Program-made: the position numbers and the translations under genes
Notes under the pieces: generated by a model
What the model was told of the DNA's origin: nothing
The model's database searches: none
What the model saw: only the letters and a program-made list of their open reading frames with translations
Shown here: positions 33,612 to 44,528 of the stretch, one piece after another
Numbering within the stretch: position 1 is the first letter of the stretch
How the letters are laid out: each line of letters begins with the position of its first letter
Source of the DNA: Streptomyces sp. CG 926
Lineage (GTDB): Bacteria > Actinomycetota > Actinomycetes > Streptomycetales > Streptomycetaceae
Length of the DNA: 64,000 nt
Direction: 5' to 3'
Assembly (NCBI RefSeq): GCF_003148825.1
Contig: NZ_QGGZ01000007.1
Span: forward strand, 310,001-374,000

Positions 33612-35267
33612 TCACCCGACCGCCTGCGCCGCGGCGCGGCCCGCCGCCCGGCCCGAGAAGATGCAGCCGCCGAGGAAGGTGCCCTCCAGGGCCCGGTACC
33701 CGTGCACCCCGCCGCCGCCGAATCCGGCCGCCTCGCCCGCCGCGTAGACGCCCGGCAGCGGTTCGCCGGACCCGGTCAGGACGCGCGAGGAGAGATCGGT
33801 CTCCAGGCCGCCCAGGGACTTGCGGGTCAGGATCGACAGCCGCACCGCGATCAGCGGCCCGGCCTTGGGGTCCAGGATCCGGTGCGGTGCGGCCGTGCGG
33901 ATCAGCTTGTCGCCGAGGTACCTGCGGGCGCCGTGGATGGCGGTGACCTGGAGGTCCTTGGTGAAGGGGTTGGCGATCTCCCGGTCGCGGGCCACGATCT
34001 CGCCGCGGACGGTGGCCTCGTCGAGGAGGTCCTCCTTGGTGACCGCGTTCATCCCGCGGACCAGGGCGGACAGGTCCCGCTCGACGACGAAGTCGGCTCC
34101 GTTGTCCATGAAGGCCCGGACCGGGGCCGGTACGGCCTGGCGCGCGCGGGTGAAGACATCGCGCACCGACCTGCCGGTGAGGTCCGGGTTCTGCTCGGAG
34201 CCGGAGAGGGCGAACTCCTTGCCGATGATCCGCTCGTTGAGCACGAACCAGGTGTGGTCGTGGCCGGTCTTCATGATGTGGTCGAGGGTCCCGAGGGTGT
34301 CGAAGCCCGGGAAGAGCGGTACGGGCAGCCGCTTGCCCGTCGCGTCCAGCCACAGCGGGGAGGGGCCGGGCAGGATGCGGATGCCGTGCCGGGCCCAGAT
34401 CGGGTCCCAGTTCTGGATGCCCTCGGTGTAGTGCCACATCCGGTCCTTGTTGATGTGGCTGGCGCCCGCCCGCTCCGCGATGCCGAGCATCAGGCCGTCG
34501 ACGTGCGCCGGGACCCCGGAGAGCAGCCGCTGCGGCGGGGTGCCGAGCCGCTCCGGCCACTGCGCGCGGACGAGGTCGTGGTTGCCGCCGATCCCGCCGC
34601 TGGTGACGATCACGGCCTGGGCCCGCAGGGAGAAGGTCCCGGTGGCCTCCCGGCTGCTGGCGGAGCCCCGTACGGCGTCGGAGGGTTCCAGGATCTCGCC
34701 GGTCACGGTGTCCACCGCGCCGGCCGTGGCCGAGAGTCCGGTGACCCGGTGGCGGAACGCGAACCGGACCAGGCCGCGGGCCACGCCGGCCCGGACCCGC
34801 CGCTCGAAGGGCTCCACCAGTCCGGGGCCGGTGCCCCAGGTGATGTGGAAGCGGGGGACGGAGTTCCCGTGGCCGTTGGCGTCGTAGCCGCCGCGCTCCG
34901 CCCAGCCGACCACCGGGAAGAAGCGGACGCCCTGGGCGTGCAGCCAGGAGCGCTTCTCGCCGGCCGCGAAGTCGACGTAGGCCTCGGCCCAGCGGCGCGG
35001 CCAGGCGTCCTCCTCGCGGTCGAACCCGGCGGTTCCCATCCAGTCCTGGAGGGCGAGGGCGTGACTGTCCTTGATCCGCATCCGGCGCTGCTCGGGCGAG
35101 TCCACGAAGAACAGTCCACCGAAGGACCAGTGCGCCTGGCCGCCGATCGACCGCTCCGGCTCCTGGTCGAGCAGGATGACCTTGCGGCCCGCGTCGACGA
35201 GCTCGGCGGTGGCCACGAGCCCCGCGAGCCCGGCTCCGATCACGATCACGTCTGCGTCGTACGTCAT
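33612..35267 (-). CDS. FAD-binding dehydrogenase (3-ketosteroid-dehydrogenase/fumarate-reductase-like)
   Basis: 551 residues. The N-terminal dinucleotide motif is VIVIGAGLAGLVATAEL (about 7-23) with the acidic ribose contact LLDQEPE; the C-terminal FAD motif is GVYAAGEAAGFGGGGVHGYRALEGTFLGG (positions about 505-535). This domain order is that of the KstD/fumarate reductase flavoprotein family, annotated in Streptomyces as FAD-binding dehydrogenase; substrate unknown. It is 85 bases from the divergent NUDIX gene. Confidence 0.88.
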   Translation of the reverse strand: MTYDADVIVIGAGLAGLVATAELVDAGRKVILLDQEPERSIGGQAHWSFGGLFFVDSPEQRRMRIKDSHALALQDWMGTAGFDREEDAWPRRWAEAYVDFAAGEKRSWLHAQGVRFFPVVGWAERGGYDANGHGNSVPRFHITWGTGPGLVEPFERRVRAGVARGLVRFAFRHRVTGLSATAGAVDTVTGEILEPSDAVRGSASSREATGTFSLRAQAVIVTSGGIGGNHDLVRAQWPERLGTPPQRLLSGVPAHVDGLMLGIAERAGASHINKDRMWHYTEGIQNWDPIWARHGIRILPGPSPLWLDATGKRLPVPLFPGFDTLGTLDHIMKTGHDHTWFVLNERIIGKEFALSGSEQNPDLTGRSVRDVFTRARQAVPAPVRAFMDNGADFVVERDLSALVRGMNAVTKEDLLDEATVRGEIVARDREIANPFTKDLQVTAIHGARRYLGDKLIRTAAPHRILDPKAGPLIAVRLSILTRKSLGGLETDLSSRVLTGSGEPLPGVYAAGEAAGFGGGGVHGYRALEGTFLGGCIFSGRAAGRAAAQAVG

Positions 35268-35352
35268 GCGGTTACCCGTCCTCCGTCGATGGTGGGGCAG
35301 ATCCTTGGCTACGGAGCGGTAACCAGTCAACAGCGGTGGTTGGATGACCTGT

Positions 35353-35874
35353 ATGAGTGCCGCTGACGAAGTACTGGACGTGGTGGACCGGGAGGACCGG
35401 GTCGTCGGGCAGGCCCCGCGGGGCGAGGTGTATGCCCGGGGGCTGCTGCACCGCTGTGCGTTCGTGCAGGCCAGGGACGCGCAGGGGCGGATCTTCGTGC
35501 ACCGGCGGACCGCCTCGAAGCTGGTCTTCCCCTCGCACTACGACATGTTCGTGGGCGGGGTGCTGGGCGCCGGCGAGAGCTACGCCGAGGCCGCGCTGCG
35601 CGAGGCGGAGGAGGAGCTGGGCGTACGGGGGCTGGCGCAGCCGACGCCGCTGTTCACGTTCCTGTACGAGGGTCCGGGCGGGGCCTGGTGGTCGTCCGTG
35701 TACGAGGTGCGGTGCGAGCTGCCGGTGGCCCCGCAGGCCTCGGAGGTCGACTGGCACACGTACCTCACGCAGGAGGAGCTGGACCGGCGGGTGGACGACG
35801 GGGGGTGGGCCTGGGTGCCGGACGGCCTGGAGGCGTACCGGCGGCTGCGCGCGCATCGGGAATCCCGCTTGTAG
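35353..35874 (+). CDS. NUDIX hydrolase
   Basis: 173 residues. The NUDIX box runs from GGVLGAGESYAEAALREAEEELGV (about residues 65-88, GX5EX7REXXEEXG pattern), so it hydrolyses a nucleoside diphosphate linked to another group. An in-frame ATG at 35344 is an alternative start; neither has a strong ribosome site. Resembles isopentenyl-diphosphate-isomerase-like NUDIX proteins (VVDREDRVVGQAPRGEVY). Followed closely by the DUF202 pair. Confidence 0.9.
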   Translation: MSAADEVLDVVDREDRVVGQAPRGEVYARGLLHRCAFVQARDAQGRIFVHRRTASKLVFPSHYDMFVGGVLGAGESYAEAALREAEEELGVRGLAQPTPLFTFLYEGPGGAWWSSVYEVRCELPVAPQASEVDWHTYLTQEELDRRVDDGGWAWVPDGLEAYRRLRAHRESRL

Positions 35875-35883
35875 ATTTATCGG

Positions 35884-36282
35884 GTGATCGACTTCGTCAA
35901 GGACGTGCGCCTCTGGTTCGCACCCTCGCGGCTGAGGGACGAGGGCGAGACCCCGGACTACCGCTTCTCGCTGGCCAACGAACGGACCTTCCTCGCCTGG
36001 ATCCGGACCTCGCTGGCCCTGGTGGGCGGCGGTTTCGCCGTCGACCAGTTCCTGCCGGACCTGCGCTGGGGGGTGCGGGTCGGCATGGCCCTCACGCTGC
36101 TCGCGGTGGGTGCGGCCTGTGCGCTGCGGGCGGTGAACCACTGGGTGCGGTGCGAGCGGGCGATGCGGCGGGGCGAGGACCTGCCGCTGTCGCGGTTCCC
36201 GGTGCTGCTGAGCCTGGGCGTGGGGCTGGTGGCGGTGGCGATGGTGGTGGTCGTGCTGCTGGGTTGGACGACGGGGCGATGA
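35884..36282 (+). CDS. YidH-type DUF202 membrane protein
   Basis: 132 residues, three membrane helices. The family motif LANERTFLAWIRTSLALVGGG is at about 30-50. The GTG start has a TAGATT -10-like hexamer seven bases before, which may make its own mRNA leaderless. Its stop overlaps the next DUF202 gene by four bases (ATGA). Function unknown; such pairs are common in bacteria. Confidence 0.9.
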   Translation: MIDFVKDVRLWFAPSRLRDEGETPDYRFSLANERTFLAWIRTSLALVGGGFAVDQFLPDLRWGVRVGMALTLLAVGAACALRAVNHWVRCERAMRRGEDLPLSRFPVLLSLGVGLVAVAMVVVVLLGWTTGR

Positions 36283-36596
36283 GCAGCTCGGGCGCGGACC
36301 GCGATGCGGGGCTGCAGCCCGAGCGGACCCGGCTCGCGTGGCGGCGTACGACGCTGGCCTCGTCGGTGGTGGCGGTGCTGGCGGTACGGCAGGCGTTGCG
36401 CGGGTCGGGCGCGCCGCTGGAGCTGACCGGGGCGGCGGCCATCGCGCTGATCTGGCTGGCGTTCCTGTGGGTGGCCCACCGGCGGATCCGGGCGCTGGCG
36501 GCGGGCCGGCCGCGGCAGCTCGCGCCGCGGGCGGCCCTGGCGGTGGTGGCGTGCACGGTGGCGCTGGCTGCCTTCGCGGTGACGGTGATCCTGTGA
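36279..36596 (+). CDS. DUF202 domain protein
   Basis: 105 residues, three hydrophobic helices, with LQPERTRLAWRRTTLASSVV (about 13-32) as the DUF202 motif. Translationally coupled to the upstream YidH-type gene by an ATGA overlap; the two probably form a hetero-oligomer in the membrane. Role unknown. Confidence 0.88.
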   Translation: MSSSGADRDAGLQPERTRLAWRRTTLASSVVAVLAVRQALRGSGAPLELTGAAAIALIWLAFLWVAHRRIRALAAGRPRQLAPRAALAVVACTVALAAFAVTVIL

Positions 36597-36607
36597 ACCG
36601 GTGCACG

Positions 36608-36681
36608 GCGTCCGGGCCGTCGGACGGTGTCCGGGCCGTCGGACGGTGTACGGGACCGTCGGACGGTGTCCGGGCCGGCGA
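36608..36681. repeat. 19-20-bp tandem repeat (GTCCGGGCCGTCGGACGGT)
   Basis: Three to four copies, slightly diverged, just after the DUF202 pair and before the histidine-rich protein. Each unit contains the small palindrome CCGTC/GACGG, so the array can fold into alternative hairpins. Confidence 0.8.
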
Positions 36682-36770
36682 CCGTCCGCCGGCCGGTGTG
36701 ATGATCGCGCTTCGCCGCGCCACTGCGACACAACGGGCGATACCCGACAATGCGCACTAACCTCTGCGCC

Positions 36771-37067
36771 ATGACGACCCTGCACCACGAACACCCCACG
36801 CACCAGCACACGCACGGCGCGGGCTGCGGGCACCAGGTGGTCCCGCACGGCGACCACGTCGACTACGCCCACGACGGCCATCTGCACCGGGAGCACTCGG
36901 GACACTGGGACGAATGCGAGCCCGGCGGACACACCGCGCACGACGGCCACGCGCACGCGCACGGCCCGGCCTGCGGGCACGAGACGGTCCGGCACGGCGA
37001 CCACATGGACTACCTCCACGACGGGCACCGGCACGCCGAGCACGACGGACACTACGACGACCACTGA
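36771..37067 (+). CDS. Histidine-rich metal-binding protein with duplicated module
   Basis: 98 residues, about 28 of them His. Two copies of a module of about 30 residues, each starting CGH and continuing HGDH-x-DY-x-HDGH-x-H-x-EH-x-GH-x-D, are separated by a His/Ala linker. No signal peptide, so probably a cytosolic zinc, nickel or copper buffer. The ATG at 36771 was taken over an upstream in-frame ATG at 36750. A metallo-beta-lactamase-fold gene follows 78 bases downstream. A metal-responsive regulator is likely, but no operator was recognised. Confidence 0.85.
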   Translation: MTTLHHEHPTHQHTHGAGCGHQVVPHGDHVDYAHDGHLHREHSGHWDECEPGGHTAHDGHAHAHGPACGHETVRHGDHMDYLHDGHRHAEHDGHYDDH

Positions 37068-37145
37068 CCGGACCCGCCCTCCCCCCGGGTGGCAACGGCC
37101 GGCAGGATGCCGAGCGTTCGTCGAAGCGACCCGGGGAGAGCGCAG

Positions 37146-38057
37146 ATGCCCGTCGAAGAGCCGTACCTCGTCCAGCCCGCACCGGGGGTGTACGCCTACG
37201 TCCAGCCGGACGGCGGCTGGTGCCTCAACAACGCGGGTTTCGTGACCGACGGGGGCCGGACCCTGCTCGTCGACACCGCCGCCACGGAGCGGCGGGCCCT
37301 GGCCCTGCGCGACGCGGTCGTGGCGGCCGGGGTGCCGCTCCCCCGCACCGTGGTCAACACCCACCACCACGGCGACCACACGTACGGCAACGGGGTCTTC
37401 ACCCCCGAGGCGCTGGTCCTCGGGCACGACCGGGCGCGGTCCGAGCAGCTCGCGGCCGGGCACCAGCTGGAGCTGATCTGGCCGGCCACGGACTTCGGCG
37501 CCATCGACATCGTCCCGCCCGACCTCACCTACAGCGACCGCGCCACCGTGCACGTCGGCGCCACGGAGGTGCGGGTCATCCACCCGGGTGTCGCGCACAC
37601 CACCGGGGACTCGGTCGTATGGCTGCCCGCGCAGCGGGTGGTGTTCACCGGCGACCTGATCTTCGCCGGGGGGACCCCGTTCCTCGCGATGGGCTCCCTC
37701 GCCGGCTCGCTGAGGGCGCTGGAGCTGCTGCGGTCGCTGGACGCGGAGACCGTCGTACCGGGCCACGGGCCCCTGACCGACCCCTCCGCCTACGACTCCA
37801 CCGAGCGCTATCTGCGGTACGTGGACGAACTCGCCCGGGAGGGTCGGGCGAAGGGGCTGTCCCCGCTGGAGGTGGCCCGGCAGGCCGATCTCGGCGAGTT
37901 CGGCGGCTGGCGGGAGAGCGAGCGGCTGGTGGCGAACGTGCACCGGGCGTACGCGGAACTGGCCGGCCTGCCGGAGGGCGCGCCGCTGGACATCCTGGCG
38001 GTCCTGACGGACATGACCGTGATGAACGGCGGCACACCGATCCTCTGTCACGCCTGA
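37146..38057 (+). CDS. MBL-fold metallo-hydrolase
   Basis: 303 residues. The zinc-binding motif VNTHHHGDHTYGN is at about 75, with further ligands in PGVAHTTGDS (about 145), FTGDLIF (about 167) and VVPGHGPL (about 205). The family hydrolyses thioesters or similar; some Streptomyces members act on acyl or lactone substrates. GGGGAGAG upstream of the ATG. It follows the histidine-rich protein and precedes a TetR-type operator and the acyl-CoA dehydrogenase pair. Confidence 0.9.
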   Translation: MPVEEPYLVQPAPGVYAYVQPDGGWCLNNAGFVTDGGRTLLVDTAATERRALALRDAVVAAGVPLPRTVVNTHHHGDHTYGNGVFTPEALVLGHDRARSEQLAAGHQLELIWPATDFGAIDIVPPDLTYSDRATVHVGATEVRVIHPGVAHTTGDSVVWLPAQRVVFTGDLIFAGGTPFLAMGSLAGSLRALELLRSLDAETVVPGHGPLTDPSAYDSTERYLRYVDELAREGRAKGLSPLEVARQADLGEFGGWRESERLVANVHRAYAELAGLPEGAPLDILAVLTDMTVMNGGTPILCHA

Positions 38058-38111
38058 CATCGGCGGACATCGCCGGGCGGAGAGTTTTCTTTCCGCCCTG
38101 CCTCTGGACGA

Positions 38112-38131
38112 CATACCGACTGGTCGGCATG
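38112..38131. promoter_or_regulatory. TetR-type operator upstream of the phosphotransferase/acyl-CoA dehydrogenase pair
   Basis: CATACCGACTGGTCGGCATG, a 20-bp near-perfect palindrome (8 of 10 positions symmetric). Related sites occur at 45329-45348 and 60213-60232. It lies 68 bases before the phosphotransferase ATG. Confidence 0.72.
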
Positions 38132-38199
38132 ATGGCTGGCGACGGTGCGCCGACGCCCCGTCGCTCTTCTCCTCGTCGACTCGCACGGAGGTGCGCACC

Positions 38200-39261
38200 A
38201 TGACCTCAGCCCCGGCCGACCCGCGCGGCCTGGACCTGGAGCGGCTGCGCGGTCATCTCGACCGGGCCCGGCCGGACCTGGTGACCGGCCCGTTGCGCGG
38301 CCGGCTCATCGAGGGTGGCCGGTCCAATCTCACGTACGAGATCACGGACGGGACCGCCCGCTGGGTGGTCCGGCGGCCGCCCCTGGGCCACGTACTGGCC
38401 ACCGCGCACGACATGCGGCGCGAACACCGGGTCATCGAGGCGCTGCACGGGACGGCCGTGCCGGTGCCCGAGCCCCTGCTCCTGTGCGAGGACGAGGCGG
38501 TGCTCGGGGCTCCGTTCTACGTCATGGAGTTCGTGGACGGGGTCCCGTACCGGACGGCCGAGCAGCTCGCCGCGATCGGCCCGGAACGGACCCGGCGGGC
38601 GGTACTGGGCCTGGTGGACACCCTGGTGGACCTCCACGCGGTGGACCCGGAAGCGGTGGGTCTCGGTGACTTCGGCCGGCCCGAGGGCTTCCTGGACCGG
38701 CAGCTGCGCCGCTGGGGCAAGCAGCTCGCGGCCTCCCGGGGGCGGGAGCTCGCCGGGATCGACGAGCTGCACTCCGCGCTCGGCCGCGGGCTGCCCGTCT
38801 CCCCCGCCCCGACGGTGGTGCACGGGGACTTCCGGCTCGACAACGTCCTGATCGGCGGTCCGGACGACACCATCCGAGCGGTGCTGGACTGGGAGATGTC
38901 CACGCTCGGGGATCCGCTGACCGACCTCGGGCTGCTGGTGATGTACAGCTCGGACCTGGGCCTGACCGGATCGCCGGTCAGCACGACGAGCGGGGCGCCG
39001 GGCCATCCGACGCCGGCCGAGCTCGTCGAGCGGTACGCCGCCCGCTCGGGCCGGGACACCGGGGCCATCGCCTGGTACACGGCCTTCGCCTGGTTCAAGC
39101 TCGCCGTGATCCTCGAGGGCATCCACTACCGCTACACGCTGGGGCAGACCGTCGGGGCGGGCTTCGACCGGATCGGCGAGCTGGTCCCGGTCTTCATCGA
39201 GCACGGACTGACCACTCTCCAGGACCAGGACCAGAACCGCCCGTACCGCCAGGAAGGCTGA
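38200..39261 (+). CDS. Phosphotransferase family protein (ACAD10/11-associated type)
   Basis: 353 residues, aminoglycoside-phosphotransferase fold. ATP-site text SNLTYEITDGTARWVVRRPP is at about 43, catalytic-loop VVHGDFRLDNVLIG at about 206 and metal DWEMSTLGDP at about 230. In human ACAD10 and ACAD11, a kinase domain like this is fused to an acyl-CoA dehydrogenase and acts on 4-hydroxy-acids; here the dehydrogenase is the next gene, 11 bases downstream. GGAGG lies eight bases before the ATG. Confidence 0.9.
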   Translation: MTSAPADPRGLDLERLRGHLDRARPDLVTGPLRGRLIEGGRSNLTYEITDGTARWVVRRPPLGHVLATAHDMRREHRVIEALHGTAVPVPEPLLLCEDEAVLGAPFYVMEFVDGVPYRTAEQLAAIGPERTRRAVLGLVDTLVDLHAVDPEAVGLGDFGRPEGFLDRQLRRWGKQLAASRGRELAGIDELHSALGRGLPVSPAPTVVHGDFRLDNVLIGGPDDTIRAVLDWEMSTLGDPLTDLGLLVMYSSDLGLTGSPVSTTSGAPGHPTPAELVERYAARSGRDTGAIAWYTAFAWFKLAVILEGIHYRYTLGQTVGAGFDRIGELVPVFIEHGLTTLQDQDQNRPYRQEG

Positions 39262-39272
39262 GGCACCCACCC

Positions 39273-40505
<1,233 letters not shown>

Positions 40506-40638
40506 ACGTGTGGAAATCGTGCGGGAGTTCTTATGAACCTGTGTGCGAGGTGAAGGCGGTGCGGGGGACCCTTTAAGAAACCTTGTTGAACAACCCCAGA
40601 ACCCCAAAGCGTTCTTGATTTGCGCCTGTCAATCGGAA

Positions 40639-40691
40639 GAGGGTTCTCCAGAAGGTCTGACGCCCCCAACGTCAACACGAGGAGAACCCTC
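40639..40691 (+). promoter_or_regulatory. Inverted repeat sequestering the ribosome site of the protease gene
   Basis: GAGGGTTCTCC (40639-40649) and GGAGAACCCTC (40681-40691), perfect 11-bp arms, 31-base loop. The right arm contains the GGAG Shine-Dalgarno four to fourteen bases before the ATG at 40695, so pairing would hide it. Confidence 0.65.
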
Positions 40692-40694
40692 CAG

Positions 40695-41894
<1,200 letters not shown>

Positions 41895-41903
41895 TCGACG
41901 GGC

Positions 41904-41933
41904 CCGGGGGTCCGCCGGCGGGCGGACCCCCGG
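41904..41933 (+). terminator. Terminator after the protease
   Basis: 13-bp stem (41904-41916 with 41921-41933), GGCG loop, nine bases past the stop. Confidence 0.8.
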
Positions 41934-41954
41934 CCCGGTCACCCTGCTCGACAG

Positions 41955-41990
41955 GACACCCCTGGAGGCCCGACGACCTCCAGGGGTGTC
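41955..41990 (-). terminator. Terminator after the TetR gene of the SDR/ligase operon
   Basis: 14-bp perfect stem (41955-41968 with 41977-41990) and 8-base loop, serving the converging TetR gene. Confidence 0.8.
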
Positions 41991-42010
41991 TCGGTTTCCG
42001 GGGGGCGCTG

Positions 42011-42062
42011 GGCCTCCAAGGACGCAGCAGCCTCCAGGGGCTCAGCGGCCTCTAAGGGCGCA
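42011..42062. repeat. Imperfect 17-19-bp tandem repeats GCCTCYARGG-type
   Basis: Three copies spanning the 3' end of the TetR gene and its terminator region. The TetR stop codon lies inside the last unit. Confidence 0.6.
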
Positions 42063-42657
42063 GTGCGCGCAGCAGCAGGTCGGCGAGGTGATCGGCGACC
42101 TGCTGCGGCGTGAGCGGGCCGTCCGCCCGGTACCAGGTGGACAGGTGGTGGACGGACCCGAAGTGGTAGTCGACCACCAGGTCGGCGGGGGTGGCGTCGG
42201 AGAACACCCCCGTACGCTGGCCCTCCTCGACCAGGGCCCGGAAGCGCTCGTGGTAGCGCCGGCGCTCCGCCCGTACCTGCTTGGACTTCTCCGGGCTCAG
42301 CTGGTGCATCGACCGGAAGAAGATCATCGCGTCGTCGAGGTTCTCGATCGTCGTGACGACCACGTCGGCGGCCGCGGCGCGCAGCCGCTCCTCGACGGGC
42401 GCGTCGGAATCGGCCACCGCGTCCAGGCGCTGCTGCTGGAGCCGCAGCATCCGCGCGTACACCTCGTGGAGCAGATCGTCCTTGGACCCGAAGTAGTGGT
42501 AGAGCGCGCCCTTCGTGACGCCGGCCGCCTCGACGATCTCCTGGACCGAGGTGCGGTCGTAGCCGCGCTCGGCGAAGAGCCGGGTGGCGACGGCCAGCAG
42601 CCGCTGCGGTACCGGGGCCTCGTGCGTGCCTGCGGGTTCCGTGGTCCGTGCCGCCAT
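42052..42657 (-). CDS. TetR-family regulator, last gene of the SDR/ligase operon
   Basis: 201 residues. N-terminal helix-turn-helix RTSVQEIVEAAGVTKGALYHYF (about 35-56), then a C-terminal ligand domain of the type common for fatty-acid regulators. Downstream of the acyl-CoA ligase and SDR genes on the same strand, so it probably represses its own operon. A CTGGTC/GACCAG palindrome lies 30-46 bases before its start, and the candidate operator before the SDR (45329-45348) matches the one before the acyl-CoA dehydrogenase pair. Confidence 0.88.
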   Translation of the reverse strand: MAARTTEPAGTHEAPVPQRLLAVATRLFAERGYDRTSVQEIVEAAGVTKGALYHYFGSKDDLLHEVYARMLRLQQQRLDAVADSDAPVEERLRAAAADVVVTTIENLDDAMIFFRSMHQLSPEKSKQVRAERRRYHERFRALVEEGQRTGVFSDATPADLVVDYHFGSVHHLSTWYRADGPLTPQQVADHLADLLLRALRP

Positions 42658-42686
42658 GGCGCTGACCTTCCCTTCCTCGTTCCTGC

Positions 42687-42703
42687 CTGGTCACTGGGAC
42701 CAG
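42687..42703. promoter_or_regulatory. Palindrome CTGGTC-N5-GACCAG upstream of TetR
   Basis: 6-bp perfect arms between the ligase stop and the TetR start; possible internal operator or small hairpin. Confidence 0.4.
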
Positions 42704-42725
42704 CTGTACGACCCTCCGACTGTTT

Positions 42726-44528
42726 TCAGCCGCGATCGCGCAGTTCCCGTCGCAGGATCTTGCCACTGGTCGTCTTCGGAAGAACAGGCAGGATCTCCAC
42801 CTGACGCGGGTATTTGTACGCGGCGATGCGCTCGGCGCAAAAGGCGGCGAGCTCCGCCGGCTCCACCGAGGTGCCGGGGCGCAGGCTCACGTACGCCTTC
42901 ACGCTCTCCCCGCGGTACGCGTCGGGCACGCCGACCACCGCGGCCTCGCGGACGGCGGGGTGGGTGTAGAGCACGTCCTCGACCTCCCGCGGCCAGACCT
43001 TGAAGCCGGCGGCGTTGATCATGTCCTTCTTGCGGTCGACGACGTAGAGCCAGCCGTCGGGGTCCATGAATCCGACGTCGCCGGTGCGCAGTTCGCCGCC
43101 GGGGAAGGCCTTGGCGGACTCCGCGGGCAGACCCCAGTAGCCGGGCACCACCTGGGGCCCGCGGACGGCTATCTCGCCGGTCTCGCCGAAGGGCACCTCG
43201 GCCCCCTGCTCGTCGAGGATGCGGACCACGGTGTCGGCGCCGGGCAGGCCCACGGAGAGGGTGCCGGAGGCGGGGTCGACGGGGGCTTCGAGGTGCACGG
43301 GCACGCTGGCACAGGGGGCTGTGCACTCGGTGAGGCCGTAGCCGTTGCGGAGGTAGAAGCCGAAGGCGGTGCGCAGGCGCTCCACGAGCGCGGGCGGGAG
43401 CGGGGCGCCGCCGGAGGAGATCACCTGGAACGAGGCGAAGTGGTCCGGGGTGACCCCGGGGTGGGCGGCGAGGGCCATGAAGGCGGTGGCCGGGCCGACC
43501 GTGTAGGCCGGGCGGTGTTCGAGGAAGGCGTCGAGGACGGCGCCGGCGTCGAAGCGGTGGGTGAGGACCAGGGTGCCGGCGTTGGCGAAGCAGGCGGCGA
43601 GCTCGCAGACCATGCCGGTGATGTGGAACAGGGGCGCGAGGGCGAAGTAGCCGGCGCCCTCGGGGAGGGGGTGGGAGGTCACCTGCCGGACGGCGTTGTA
43701 CGTGAGCGCCCCGTGCGGGTTCATCGCGCCCTTGGGGGTACCGCTGGTGCCGGAGGTGTAGCTGATGAGGGCGGTGTCGGCGGCGGTGAGGGGCGGGGCG
43801 TCCGGCGCGGGCCGCCGGCCGCGGGCCACGGTGAGGAGGTCCACGGCGGGAACGTCGGTGGGATCGACGGTGGGATCGGTGACGGGATCGACGGCGCGCG
43901 GGCCGGGCGAGGGCCGCCGGTCGGGCGCCGCGTCGGGCGCGCCCGCCTGGGCGGGCACGAACGGCAGGAGGGGGGCCGCGGCCGACGTCGGGGCCGAGGT
44001 CGAAGTCGAGTTCGGGGTCGGGCCGAAGACGCGCGGGTCGTTGCGCGTCTGGAAGTCCAGGTCCGACGCGGTCAGCACGGTCCGCACGGCGCTGTCCCGC
44101 GCGGCCTCGCGCAGGTACGCCGTCCACGCGCCGCCCTCGCAGACCAGCGCGGCGGCCCCGGAGTCGCGCAGGATGTGCCCGACCTCGCCCGACTTGTACA
44201 TGGGGTTGAGCGGTACGACGACTGCCCCGGCCTTCCAGGCCGCGAGGACGGCGAGCACGAAGTGCGGGGTGTTCTGCAGCATGACCGCGACCCGGTCCCC
44301 GCGACGGACGCCGCGCGCCGCGAGGTGCCCGGCGACGGAGTCGGAGAGCGCGTCGGCCTCCGCGTAGCCGATCCGGCCGTCGAAGTAGGCCAGGGCGGTG
44401 CGCTCGGGGGCCCGGGCCACGGCCTCGCGGAAGGCGTGCAGCACGGTGGGTGGCGGCGCGACGGACGCCCGCTGGGCCGCGGCGAGCAGTCCGAGCCACG
44501 GCTTGGCGGCGTACCGGGAGGCGGTCAC
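42726..44528 (-). CDS. AMP-dependent acyl-CoA synthetase/ligase
   Basis: 600 residues. Adenylate signature SYTSGTSGTPKG (about 263), YGLTECTAP (about 400), TGDVGFMDPDGWLYVVDRKK (about 480) and the catalytic Lys in TTSGKILRREL near the C-terminus. It activates a carboxylic acid to its CoA ester. A Pro/Ala/Thr-rich stretch (about residues 172-235) interrupts the N-terminal part and is not typical. The GTG at 44528 overlaps the SDR stop (GTGA) with GGGAGA upstream. Confidence 0.92.
   Translation of the reverse strand: MTASRYAAKPWLGLLAAAQRASVAPPPTVLHAFREAVARAPERTALAYFDGRIGYAEADALSDSVAGHLAARGVRRGDRVAVMLQNTPHFVLAVLAAWKAGAVVVPLNPMYKSGEVGHILRDSGAAALVCEGGAWTAYLREAARDSAVRTVLTASDLDFQTRNDPRVFGPTPNSTSTSAPTSAAAPLLPFVPAQAGAPDAAPDRRPSPGPRAVDPVTDPTVDPTDVPAVDLLTVARGRRPAPDAPPLTAADTALISYTSGTSGTPKGAMNPHGALTYNAVRQVTSHPLPEGAGYFALAPLFHITGMVCELAACFANAGTLVLTHRFDAGAVLDAFLEHRPAYTVGPATAFMALAAHPGVTPDHFASFQVISSGGAPLPPALVERLRTAFGFYLRNGYGLTECTAPCASVPVHLEAPVDPASGTLSVGLPGADTVVRILDEQGAEVPFGETGEIAVRGPQVVPGYWGLPAESAKAFPGGELRTGDVGFMDPDGWLYVVDRKKDMINAAGFKVWPREVEDVLYTHPAVREAAVVGVPDAYRGESVKAYVSLRPGTSVEPAELAAFCAERIAAYKYPRQVEILPVLPKTTSGKILRRELRDRG

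Noticed and set aside
36598..36690. CRISPR array
   Set aside because: The 19-20-bp units are contiguous tandem copies without unique spacers and no cas genes are present.
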